From NCBI RefSeq assembly GCF_036669915.1, contig NC_089312.1, positions 10,174,938 through 10,238,937 on the forward strand: a stretch of 64,000 bases of DNA, written 5' to 3'. The stretch is from Pocillopora verrucosa. Its lineage: Eukaryota > Cnidaria > Anthozoa > Scleractinia > Pocilloporidae. The position numbers were made by a program, and so were the translations under genes. Positions 22,131 through 34,600 of this stretch are shown here, one piece after another. The notes beneath the pieces were generated by a model, which saw only the letters and a list, made by a program, of their open reading frames with translations, was not told the origin of the DNA and searched no databases. Each line of letters begins with the position of its first letter. The stretch's first letter is position 1.

Positions 22131-24124
22131 CATTGAATTGAAATGATGAAGTTTGAACTAATAGCAAAATCTTATTTCATAGTTACCATTGCCCATCTTT
22201 CCTTAATCCCAGTATAGAGGCGGAAAATAAGGACCAATAAGGACTTGGCACCAGTACCTACCGTAATCTTGGCAAGCCATAATAGAGTCCTGCTTTGTGC
22301 TAAGTGCGTAACGTACAGAACCAGTGTTGACCAAAGACACGCCCTTTCCTCCTAATAACGGCGATAGCTCCTGAATGAAAACGAAAATTCTGTATAAATG
22401 AACCTCGTCATGTGGAACCTCAGATATCTGTTTGTAGTCTCGAGCAGAAATCCGCTGTTTAAGTCCACACCCTATCTCTCGGTGTGGACTTAAAAAGTAT
22501 ATAAATGTAAGTATATAAATGTAATTTTATCCCGGATATTTCCTAAGAGTGGGTGAGAGGCTCAAAGTGATATTACCCCACTGTTTTAGTTTGCACTAAA
22601 AAAAGCTTTTTATCTCAGTGTCGGTGGCTAGTAAAGCATATTTCCTCCGCCGCTTCGCGGCTCAGTAAATATCCACCACCAGCCCCCTCCACTTCAACTG
22701 GCGGATCCTAGGTTGATCCAATACCAAATTTTCTGACAAGCACCTTAAGAATTAAAGGCAGACAGTGAGGAGCATTCTTAATGTGATACTGGGAGTGAAA
22801 GGATTAATTACTTTTGCTTTGCAAGAACTAGAAACTAACCCCTGGCGTAAACTTAAGAGGATAAGATCGCACTACCACTGAAATACAGGCTGCTAGACAA
22901 GGTTTCAAAAACGAGACAACGTTGTGTTGTGATAGGGTGGAACTTTCAACATTCTCCTTTCTCTGTTTTGAAAACGTTAAAATCTGCAACTGTGAAACGT
23001 ACTGATTCATTTGTGCTGATAAAACGGGTCCAGGCGCGAATAGCCTTTTCCATTTACATTGTGTTAGGAAATCATGGTCTTGACTCAAAACAAAATGCAT
23101 TCTAGATCGGTCCGAAACCCGTTGTGGACATATTTCATTCCCTTTGTAATAAACAAATTTTTGGGCCAATGTGCGTTCAGTTACAGAGTAAACTTTTTGC
23201 ATCAAGTGAGAAAAATAACAGTCGTGTTGGCAAAAGGTAAATCTTTTTTTTTTTTTTTATTGCGTACAGGGTTGTCACGGGTGAAGCAAACCTTTCCTCT
23301 GGCACACCTTTTCATTGTGCGGTTCACCAACATTTCAAGTATATTTACATTTCAAATACGAAATGCTGTTATCTTCTTCAGCCCGGGGGCAACGTTTCGC
23401 TAGTTTTTTGTTTGCTCACTTTGATTTGTTTGGTTCCCACGACATATCAAAATAACTTCGTTAATTAATCCCATTAATAGGAAATCAAATATTCCGCTAA
23501 GCGTGACTCGGTTCAAACACAAATCACAAAAAAGTTTCAAGTAGTTCTAAGAAATTTGATCAGTCTTAAATTGTGAGATTTAATATGCGTGATCAGTTTT
23601 ACTCAACAATGTGCCATTTTTAGAGGACAAAGACCAATCAAACTTCTATATTATAAAGCTGAAAATTTCCCAAACCACACATGCTCTTCTTGGTCCCTTT
23701 CGGGTCACGTGGCAGTTCTATGACGTCAGAAGAATTAACTTTTCTCGCGAATGTTGACCGATGGCCGTCGTGCCACATGAACGAAGCACGATTGAAGATA
23801 GTGGGATGATGACGCACATTCTGAGCATTGTAGTACTTTGCTCTTTTTATGAACTTTTACAAATAAATCATTCATAGATTTTGGGTTCGTTCTAACATTG
23901 TACCTTCCAATGTGTCCTAAAGCAGAGCTGTGTGGCTGGCGTACGAGCAGGACAGAGTGAGTCCTTTGACAACTAAGATTAACAACAATCCAGGTTACAC
24001 AGTAATAACAATGTTTGGACATTTCAGATCACGGTCAGACAAGTAAAAGGCAAACTAAGAATCATGACACCACTTCTTGCAAACCAAAATACAAGGCGTA
24101 CTAGTAGGTTTTAGTTACTTCTTG
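19732..24124. repeat. Segmental duplication, copy B (with avidin gene B)
   Basis: About 4.4 kb collinear with 10305-17465 but more compact, since it lacks the DUF3504 insertion and two other stretches. Between the linker and avidin exons it has a (TTA)n microsatellite (22097-22129). Similarity to copy A ends abruptly at 24124 after 'ttttagttacttcttg', where an inverted block begins. Confidence 0.85.
20551..22952 (-). CDS. Avidin-family biotin-binding protein, copy B
   Basis: Same exon plan as copy A: linker 22370-22262, avidin N-half 21972-21782, avidin C-half 20754-20551, with identical intron phases and intact splice sites. The avidin domain keeps WYNELGSQMEI, GVYVNS, LGFVVNFE, TTTWSGQY, TTWLMT and YWESTNVSQD, so the biotin-site pattern, including the Asn and Phe replacements, matches copy A. 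The N-half is one codon longer and has an extra Cys. The leader exon (22952-22840) has lost one base relative to A in a T run near 22905-22915, so the A-type start codon leads to an early stop. The frame that joins the linker stays open upstream to 23205 and offers other ATGs. Either the start has shifted, or the copy is silenced, or the base is a sequencing error. The three downstream exons show no defect. Confidence 0.85.
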
Positions 24125-24129
24125 AACCT

Positions 24130-26030
24130 GAACTAAAACTGAACAGCATTTGATATATGGATACGCCAGTGTGCCATTCATTGAAAAAACGCGCAGGGGG
24201 AAAGGTTTGCTTGACCCTTGACGACCCTGTACGTGATGTAAACGAATTAGCATTATCCACCACGCAAATGATTTTTCTTACTCTCAGCGAAAAGTTTATT
24301 TGGTAAACTGAGTTAAAAACATCGTTTCGGGTCATTTTGCAGCTCGATTTTATTTTAGGGAATCTTCCTCTGACAGCTAAGGAAAGAATGCTGTATGCAG
24401 CAAACCCAGAGAGACACTATACTGGAATTGTACTAAGAATTAGCATTTAAAACCGCAAAACTTATTTTTCTCACTCTCAGCGAAAAGTTTACGAAGTAAA
24501 CTAAGTTTAAAACATTGTTTATGGTCATTTTATTTTAATTTCGCGAATCCTCCTCTGAAAGCTTATGAAAAATCGTTGTCTGCGCAAACCCGGTGAGACG
24601 CAGTACACACAAGCAGGCTAATATTTATGTGAAGTTATTGCCAGGTAAGGGGGTGGACTCGTGATATATGATAAGGCAGTTCGACAACGATATTTAGCAT
24701 TACCCCAAGGACTGTAAGAGCGCTCGTGCGAGGTAGGTTCACTGAAACAAATTGTTAAAGCTCCGATGACCGTCGTGCCACATGAACAGAGCGCGATTGA
24801 AGATGGTGGGATGATGACGTACATTCTGAGCATTGTGGTATTTTGCTCTTTTGTGAACTTTAACAAGTAGGTCATTCGTAGATTTTCAATTCGTTTTGAC
24901 ATTGTACCTTCAAATGCCTTTGTTGAACTATTAAACAAATCACTTAACGACTGCTCCCAAGAAAAGATATAATCAACTTTAATTTGTTTCCCAACGATTC
25001 CAATGTTTCTTAAAGTAGAGCTATATGGCTGGCGTCCAAGCAGGACAGAGTGTGTCCTATGGCAAGTAAGATTAACAACAATCCAGGTTACGCAGTAATG
25101 ACAATATTTGGACATTTCAGATCACGGTAAGACAAATAAAAGGCAAACTAAGAATCATAACACCACTTGTTGCAAACCAAAATACAAGGCGTACTAGTAG
25201 GTTTTTAGTTACTTCTTGTCGATATCAGCTCGACAAACCTTTGATACAGATTTGTAATCGCCTAGAATGAGAAAATTAAAGCGTACTTCTATACCCTGAA
25301 AAATACCAAGAGCTTAGTGGAAAGAGCAAGAATCATTTACCTTGGGAAGCTGACGTAGCCCTTCTCGCCAAAGACAAAATTTGCTCCAATGAACCTATCT
25401 CGCACGAGCGCTCGTACAGTCCTTGGCGTAATGACAAATACCGTTGTCTAACTGCCTTATCATATGCCACGAGCCCAACCCCTCACCTGTCAATAATTTC
25501 ACACAAATATTAGCCTGCTTGTGTGTATTGCGTCTCACCGGGTTTGCGCAGACAACAATCTTTCTTAAGCTGTTAGAGGAGGATTCGCGAAATTCAAATC
25601 AAATGACCATAAACAATAATTTGAACTTAGTTCATTTCGTAAACTTTTCGCTGAGAATGACAAAAATAAGTTTCGTGGTTTTAAATGCTCGTTCTTAGTA
25701 CGATTCCAGTACAGCGTCTCTCTGGGTTTGCTGCATACAGCATTCTTTCCTTAGAGTTCAGAGGAAGATTCCCTAAAATAAAATCGAGCTGTCAAATGAC
25801 CCGAAACGATGTTTTTAACTCAGTTTACCAAGTAAACTTTTTGCTGAGAGTAAGAAAAATCATTTCCGTGGTGGATAATGCTAATTCTTTTACATCACAT
25901 ACAGGGTCGTCAAGGGTCAAGCAAACTTTTCCTCCTACGCGTTTTTTCAATGTATGACAACCTGGCGCACCAATATATCAATTCTATGTACACTTAAATA
26001 TCAAATGCTGTTCAGTTTCGTTTTCAGCCC
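24130..26030. repeat. Large inverted repeat (arms about 0.6 kb)
   Basis: 24130-24740 is the reverse complement of about 25380-26030. For example, the sense word ggtggataatgctaattctttta near 25870 appears inverted near 24240. Both arms carry the 'cagggtcgtcaagggtcaagcaaac' word. The centre (about 24755-25213) is in direct orientation and matches 17005-17462 and 23750-24120. One inversion within a tandem array explains this. Confidence 0.75.
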
Positions 26031-28260
26031 GAGGGCAACTTTCTGTTTCTTTTTTTCTTACTTTGATTTGTTTGGTTGCCACGACATATCAAAATTACTT
26101 CTCTTATGATCAAAATATAGTTATACCACTGGTATATAAGTGCCAGCTTTAAAGGAGATCAAATATTCCGCTAGGCATGACTTGTTCGAACACAAATTTC
26201 GATATCTCAAGTAGTTCTAAGAAATTTGTCCAGTCTTTAAATGTGCGATTTAACTTCTGTGATTTGTTTTATTAAACACTGTGCAATTTTTAGATCACAA
26301 AGACCATTCAAACTTCAAAAAACTTGAACAAATGCAGCTTGTTTGATCGATCGATTGATTGATTAATTGACTACGATTGTTATTGACTCCGCAAACATAC
26401 CATGAATCGTTATTATAAAGCTGGAATTTTTCCCAAACCACACATGCTCTCATTGGTCGCTTTGGGGTTACATGACATCTAACGTTTCCAAGTGATTCTA
26501 TGACGTCAGAACAGTGAACTGCTCGCGTGAATGTTGACCGATGACTGTTGTGCCACATGAACGGAGCATGATTGAAAATGGCGGGATGATGACGCACATT
26601 CTAAGCATTGCAGTATTTTGCACTTTTATGAGCTTTTTTAAGTAAGTCATTCATAGATTAAATGTCATGTTAATGTTAAATGTTAAATATCAAAATGACT
26701 TCTCTTATTTATCAATATATAGTTATACCACAGGTATATAGGTGCCAGCTTTAAAGGAGATCAAATATTCCGTTAGGCATGACTTGTTCGAACACAAATT
26801 ACAATATCTCAAGTAGTTCCTAGAAATTTGTCAACTCTTAAAATGTGTGATTTAACTTCTGTGATCTGTTTTATAAAACACTGTGCAATTTTTAGATCAC
26901 AAAGACCATTCAAACTTCAAAAAACTGGACCAAATGCAGCTTGTTTGATCGATCGATTGATTGATTAATTGATTGACTACGATTGTTATTGACTCCGCAA
27001 ACATACTATGAATCGTTATTACAAAGCTGGAATTTTTCCCAAACCACACATGCTCTCATTGGTCACTTTGGGGTTACATGACATCTAACGTTTTCAAGTG
27101 GTTCTATGACGTCAGAACAGTGAACTGCTCGCGTGAATGTTGACCGATGACTGTTGTGCCACATGAACGGAGCATGATTGAAAATGGCGGGATGATGACG
27201 CACATTCTAAGCATTGCAGTATTTTGCACTTTTATGAGCTTTTCTAAGTAAGTCATTCATAGATTAAAGTTAAACTAAGAATCATGACACCAGTTGCTGC
27301 AAACCAAAATACAAGGCCTACTAGTAGGTTTTGGTTACTTCTTGTCGAAATCGGCGCGACAAACCGTTGATGCAGATTTGTAATTATCTAAAATGAGATT
27401 ATTTCGTGGCACTTCTATACCTTAAAAAAACACTAAGAGCCTCGGGTAAAAGAGTAAGAATCATTAACCTTTGGTAGGTGTTTCGACCCTCCTGGCCAAA
27501 GATACAACCTGTTCCAAATTACCGATCTCGCACGAGCACTACAGTCCTTGGTGTAATGCCAAATAGTATTGTCTAACTTCCTTATCATATGCCACAAGCC
27601 TACCCCCTCATTTTTCCATAACTGCACACGAATGATAGCCTGCTCGAGTGTACTGCGGCTTACTGGGTTTGCTGCAGACAACGTTCTTTCCTAAGCTGTT
27701 AGTAAAAAGATTCCCGAAAATCAAATCGGAAGACCAGAAACAATTTTTTCACTCAGTTTACTGAGTAAACTTTTCGCTGAGAGTGAGAAAAATAATTTTC
27801 GTGGTAGATAATGCTAATTCTTTTACATCACGTACAGGGTCGTCAAGGGTCAAGCAAACTCCTCCCACTGCGCGTTTTTTCAATATATGGCAACCTGGTG
27901 CACCAATATATCAATTCTATGTACATTTAAATATCAAATGCTGTTCAGTTTCGTTTTCAGCCGGGAGGCAACTTTCCGTTTCTTTTTTTCTTACTTTGAT
28001 TTGTTTGGTTGCCACGACATATCAAAATGACTTCTCTTATTGATCAAAATATAGTTATACCACTGGTATAAAAGTGCCAGCTTTAAAGGAGATCAAATAT
28101 TCCGCTAGGCATGATTTATCCAAACACATATTTCAATATCTCAAGTAGTTCTTGAGATATTAGTTTTCCAGTGTTTAAATGTATGATCTAACTTCTGTGA
28201 TCTGTTTTATAAAACACTGTGCAATTTTTAGAGCACAAAGACCATTCAAACGTCTACCTT
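25213..28260. repeat. Repeat blocks C2, C3 and C4
   Basis: C2 (25213-26670) matches 17466-19000. C3 (about 26691-27520) repeats the second half, including the tgatcgatcgattgattga-rich stretch and the tgacgtcag module. C4 (about 27520-28260) repeats the first half. Copies differ by scattered substitutions and small indels, so they were made at different times or have drifted. No gene is recognised. Confidence 0.7.
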
Positions 28261-31200
28261 ACCTTCCATTGCTAATTTTCTCTCTAAATTCGGAATTATT
28301 TCTCCATAAATGAAAGATCCTGCATTCAAATGGTTGTTTCAATCATCGAAGCTAACACACCGATCTATACATCGGGAGGTCATCACTTTGGTGGTGATTC
28401 CAGAATCGTAAAAATCAACACAGCTTGTAGAACTGGGAAATGTTTCCGCTACACTCGCTATCATCGGTTGAAATATTTTTGTGTGACGGATACAAATTAA
28501 CTCCACTCAGAGTCTGACAAGAGCGCTAAGCAAACAAAACAGACGAAAGCCCTCATTAATAAGATCTTATGAGCGGATGTCGGTGGTTTGTAAAACATTA
28601 GGTTGAAAGGACTTCTGTCCCTCGTTAGTAAAATTGGACACCACAAAGTTTACGAGTTTTAGTCGAACCGTGAAACCTTTTCTCGCCAAGTAGGTATATA
28701 GTGCACATGGCCTATCGATACTTTCCAAAACGGCCCGGCTCTTTAGCCCGGCTCTCAATTAACCTTAATTGAGCGCATGTCCAAGGTGCCGCCAATGATC
28801 ATTAGAGCCTGCCGGGACGAAGGAACTAATACATCGGTTTCCCCGGCCCAGGAAGGTGGAAAAAAACCCACAAATTTCAAATTCAAAAGGTATAGTGTGG
28901 ACAAGGCCTTAAAATTACAAGACATTTCGAACAAGTATCGAGGAGGAGAAAGAGTCAAGGAAGCTTTTGAGATGCGTTGATAAGTACTTACGGGAAAATG
29001 TTAACCTCTTAATTGATTTGAAGATGTGAAAACCTCTTACGGAAATGTGGTTGTTCGCGACTTTCTCTTCGCCGCTCTTATTAATTGCTCCCTAAATTTT
29101 ATGATAAGAAAGGCAATGACGGGAAGGCACGAGTTGGTGATTCATTGGTCTGTCAGCTTTGGAAAAAGTTAGCCTTAGAATTAATTTACATCTGATTTGC
29201 GTCCGTAATATACTTCGTAATTTTCGTGCGTAAGATGCTTCCGGAAGATATAAGGAATGGGAGCATTGAAAGTATAGTGCATTAAAATGTAGAAAACAAT
29301 ACAATCAGGAGCTGCGTATCTTTACAGAACAGGGACGAGAGTTGACCATTTCTCGAAAATAATCGGTGCCGAATCTTTGCAAGAGCAGTCATATTCCTCT
29401 GCTGGACCCTCCTGAGAGGAGACTTAAGGTATGAATAAACTGTGACGAAGGCCACAATTAAGATGTGACACGTGAATTTGACTAGAAGGTGAACGTTATT
29501 CGAGAATTTATGAAACTGTGTGAGGCGAGATTTAACATCCTGAAGTATATTTGACTCTTGAATTTTTTTTTTCTTTACGTGAAAACCTCAAGATTTCCCC
29601 GAAACCTTGCACACAAGACGAGAGATTAGAAATTTTCCCTTTTCTATCCGTGACGCATAAACTCAATTTTCGAAAATTCGCTGGAGTCCTGCAATATCTA
29701 ACCGGTCCTCTTTCAGCTCGAATTAGTTCCAACGAATTCAAGGATTGAGTTCCAATTTGCTTAAGTAAACCCACGGTTCTTCAAAAGGTTAAGTAAAGGC
29801 TAACTTCAGTAAAACATTATCTTCTCGAAAGCCAAGCTAGCCTTGTCAGTACACCAAGACCTGTTCAAATCATAGTCAAAAGAGTGTTGATAAATTCATA
29901 CATCCTGCTTACTGGGTTATATCCACTTACGACTCCAAACCCTAAAGAAGGCAACAATAGCTGACATGGAAGAGTGTTACGATAAGGCCATATGGTACAA
30001 TCCAAAACTACCAATAAATATAACGTTTATACCGTCACAATTATGGGGCCGTTACAAAGTACCAGAATATGACTCCATGCTTTATCGATGAATGAGAAAA
30101 CACGAGCCTTTTAACTAAAATGACTACAATTTCATTTAAAAAAACTTAGAGATCTTGACTTACAGGCTACCGGAGAAAACTGAGTCCTGAAAGTTACGGA
30201 GACTGTTTTGGGTAATTGTTTCTTGAGCTGTCTCCACTAATGGCGTAACTGCTGCTTCGTATCAAAAATATCACCATGTTACTTTTCTTTTTTTTAATCA
30301 CGTCAGAAATAAAAGGAAACCTCCAGGTAGTGCCGTTGGTAGCAAAGTTGATTCACAGTGGTATAAAAGATGAGTGAAAACTAAGGTTATAGGATAAAAA
30401 AAACTGACGTTCACTGAATAGGAAAATATAACAAGGTATGGTCCGTTAAGCTTTTCTTTCAGTAGGGAAGCTGTTCCTTTTAGCGTTGATTGACGGTGTG
30501 GAAAGCAATGTACCCTTTGATGCCAGTTTATGTTAAAACTAGATTTAATCACTTGTTAGGAGTCATGAAGTTAGTGGCACTGCAATCCAACATTGCATTG
30601 TCATAGAGCTTAATAAAATAATTTTACACATTATGCATTAAAGATGTTTTTTTCTTTTGTTGTTTTATACCAAGCTCAGTTCTTATAAGGTGTTCACTGA
30701 AAAGTGAAGTGAAGTGAAGTGAAGTGGTGTCTGAAAAGTATATGCAGTAATAAATAAAACCTTTTGAGGGTTTTCCCCCCAAGACAATTAATGTACCCGC
30801 TAGTAAAGTCTCTGATAGAATATCGATAAAATAATGGTCTAACTCAACATACGGTGGAAAAGCCGCATATAACATCACATTTAAAGCCATAATTTCTGAA
30901 TTATGGAAGAAATCATTGCTCAGTTACTCAAAGATATACATCCCCCTCAGATATGGCCAGATTTGTGTAAGGTCAGGGGTTAGAGTGAACAGTGAACTAA
31001 AGAAGGCTTCTCTGGGTTGCTTGTATACATCAATCGATAATATTTACCCAATCTTTCGTTCTACTTATACCCTACGTGCCACAACACTGAACAGTTGACT
31101 ACTTTAAAAAAAAAAAAAATGTTGAAACCCCACTGAATGTCATTTCATCCCTAAGTGTTGATATATTCTGACCAATAATTTATTCATACCCTTGCATCAA

Positions 31201-31609
31201 CTAAATCACCTTCAGGTCCTTCATGGGGACAGCAAAAATCTTGTTTTGACATGATAGATGGTCCAAGAAAGACTTGGATACCTTTTAACCATTTACCTCC
31301 TTATATCAGCACACACACTCTCCAAACTATTCTCTATAAATTTCCTAATGTACTGATAGAGTTAATTTGTTTCACAATTAGATGGTAGCCACTCTTTTAG
31401 GTAAAGGGTTAGTAGAAACAATTTTTAGCACCTCATATCACATCTGGTGCCTTATATCTACAAATCTCTTGGGGCAGATGGTTTATGATAAAAGCAGCTC
31501 TTACAAAAGATTTTTCTACTGTACTCCTATATATATTAAGTAATACTATTAAAGATGATCCAATTAAGAAAATAACTACAGAATTTGTTTATGCCATTCA
31601 CTTGCTGCA
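28261..31609. other. Intergenic DNA upstream of the 3' end of RAB24
   Basis: No gene can be supported. Open frames at 28755-28980 and 29532-29774 exist on both strands with no family signature. A (GTGAA)n microsatellite of about four units lies at 30703-30726, a short A tract at 31106-31118, and an inverted 'aaagggtta' repeat at about 31280-31410. Confidence 0.4.
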
Positions 31610-34600
31610 TCACAACTTTATACCACAGCAGGTCATCCTTCCAGGTTGTGAATGTTCTGTCAACTCTAGAGTTGGCACCTCACCATCTACTGTTTGAGCA
31701 GAGAAAAAAGATACAGTTAAAAAGGAAATTGGCCACAACAGAGTGAATCAAAAAAGCCTAGAAGTCTCTTGAGTTTCAACATTCAGTTTTCTGAATGCTA
31801 TCAATAACACAATATAACATTATTTTTCATAACGTTACTTGATGCATGTATGTGAGCTAAGCACTACCTTTCAGTAATGATAAGACAATCTTGATTTTTG
31901 GGACTTATGGCCAGATTTGTGCCCTAAAAATGTGTATGTTTATAATCATAAGGGGCAATTATGTCAGGATTCTTTTTTAATCATCTTGTGGCTTTTTTAT
32001 CCTTTTAGAGCACTTAAAGTGCCAAGCTTTGCAAGCTATAAAAAGGCCATTTTTTTATCCAAAAAGTGAAGGGATACCTTATTCCCTGACTAAAAATTCA
32101 CTGAATCTAAGGGTGCCATATAAGCAATAAGGGCTTCTTGACATAAATACAGAAACAGAATTCCCCAGGCCTGAATTTTGATTCCTTGTGCAAGCTCAGA
32201 ATTTTTCCCTGTCTCACCCTCATGACAAGGTTAAAAAACATCTTTTTCTCTTCATTCAAAAGTATCATTACTACCAATTTTCCATTAAAACCACTTCATC
32301 TAATTTTCTAGGGGACCTAACCATACAAGGGTGATTTTGTAATAATTTCATATGATAATAATTGTAACATTTAGAGGAGCATTCAATGGTACTTAAGAAT
32401 ATTTCCCACAACTGCTGTGCATCAACAGTACTTACCAAATTCTGACTCTTCTTTTGAATAGTCCTGGGCGAGTTCAAAGAACAGCTCCTCTGCAAAGAGA
32501 GCACCAGAACAAACATTCAAACACTTTGTGATAATGTCAAGTGTTTCCAGGAAATTGAAGAAAGTTGAATTTACATCTTAGAAGATGAATTTTGTTGGTA
32601 GAAATTCATTATTTGACTATTACATAATAAATGTTATTTGCCAGGCAGGAGGTCAGTATGAGGAAAACTGTGCCAGAGGTCTTGTACTTCCATGAGGACT
32701 GACTTAGGGTGGTAAATAACTTATTTATATTCATCTGCTGGTTTGCTTGTTTCTGCTTTACAGCAAATTGCAGGGGGAAAAAATTATGAGAACAAGGTCC
32801 ATATCATAAACTGCTGGACTTATTAGAGTGTATACATTAGCCTCTGGGATTCAAGGATTCAAGACATTGGCTGCTGGGATGCTTCAGAAAAAAATTATAA
32901 TACCCAAGTTCTTGCAGTTATTCCAAACTTGTTTGCTACTAGAAACAGGGCTGGGGTAAACATCTGACCCACAAGAATTTAAAATGATGCTTCCAAAGGA
33001 TTTAGTTTCCAATTCCATAGTTTTAAATAAAACATTCAGGATCGAGTTATAGTTAATCTGAATTATAGTTTAAGATTGTCTGTGGCCAAAGCAGAAAATG
33101 GGATATCAAATTTCTGTGAAAAAGAGGGGAACTTGAAGAGTTTGAATTTCAAGGGAAATCTTATTATGTAATTTTCTGAGGAACAGAAGTGAAACTTACT
33201 TATTAACCCAGCCTTTAACTCCTATGAATGACCAAGAAAGAAATACTCCTTACAATATCAATATTTAATCAAGCAGGCAAGTAATGAGAACTGAGTTAAA
33301 TTTCAAGTAGGGGATTATAAGTTGATCCAGTACTAAATTCTCCAAACTTAAATCATAAGAATTGTATGCCAGACAGAAATGAGAATTATTAATGAGATAT
33401 TGGGTCTGAAATGGTTAACTCCACCAAATACACTCTCCTCACTACCCAAAGTTCATTATAGATACATACCAACATTGTGGCCAGTTTTACTTGAAGTTTC
33501 AAATACTTTGGCATTTATTTCTACAAAAAAAAGTAGATTTTTACTTTGGTATTGATGAATACAGTAGAAATAAACTGAGCTTCAATACGTGCAACAATGT
33601 TCCATGTAGAATGACTACATACCGTCTGCATAATCTGTTGCAGAATGGTAATCGACTTGCCGTAGCTTTTTGTCATTTTGAACCATGTCATACTTGGTGC
33701 CACACAAATATATTCTGCAACCCTGCAAATAGTAAGATTTTATGTTGAGAACTTTAGGCTATCTACAGGTAGGAAGCATTAGTCATACAAAATAAAAAAA
33801 TCACATATCCTAGGTTAAGTGGTTTGCTCAAGAACTAAACACAACACTTTCCCCTTCTCCCATCCCCACTCCCCCAGGGTTACACTGACCACTCCCAGCA
33901 GGCTAACTGCAAGGCCACCTCATGACCATCACAAACCCTTACATTTAAAATTGTATAAGTAATGACTGATCTAAAGAGTTGAGTGGGAGTTCAGACAAAG
34001 TATGTGTTGGGAAAATTGTCAGACCCCTATTCACTCTCACATTTATTACATACATGCAACACACTTAATGTCATTCTCAAACAATTTCAAATGTTGTTTC
34101 CTTTATATCAAATCAGGATAGATAGCATTGATACAAAAGCAATTACCAAATGTATGCCAAATGTATTTTCGAAAATATAATCAAATGATACTTACGTCTT
34201 CATAAGTTTTTAGCTCATTCACCCAGTACTTTGCTCGTTCAAAACTAGACTTTTCTGTGAGATCTGCAAAGAAAAAAAAAAATTCAAAGCCTTCTAGTTA
34301 ACTCAGGTATTTAGACACAGACTTAAGTTTTGCAAAAAGCAATGAATAAAATACACTGCCCTCATCTTTTACCCTTTCACCCTAAGATCAGTGTCTATAT
34401 CCTCCAAACTCTTCTCTATTCATTTCCTTTCCTTTGACAAGGAGAATTTGTTTAACAATCAGAGATTTCTAAGTTGGTGATCATTTCCTTTATTCTTACT
34501 ATCTCAATGAATGATTCAGCAGTATTTCTGTCAGGAAAATTAGATGCTGGTCACTCTCAGGGTCTAAATGGTTAAAAGATCTGATAGGTGCTTACCATAA

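Noticed and set aside
24618..25115. 165-codon minus-strand frame
   Set aside because: It spans the junction of the inverted arm and the central repeat, so it is a chance fusion of repeat pieces.
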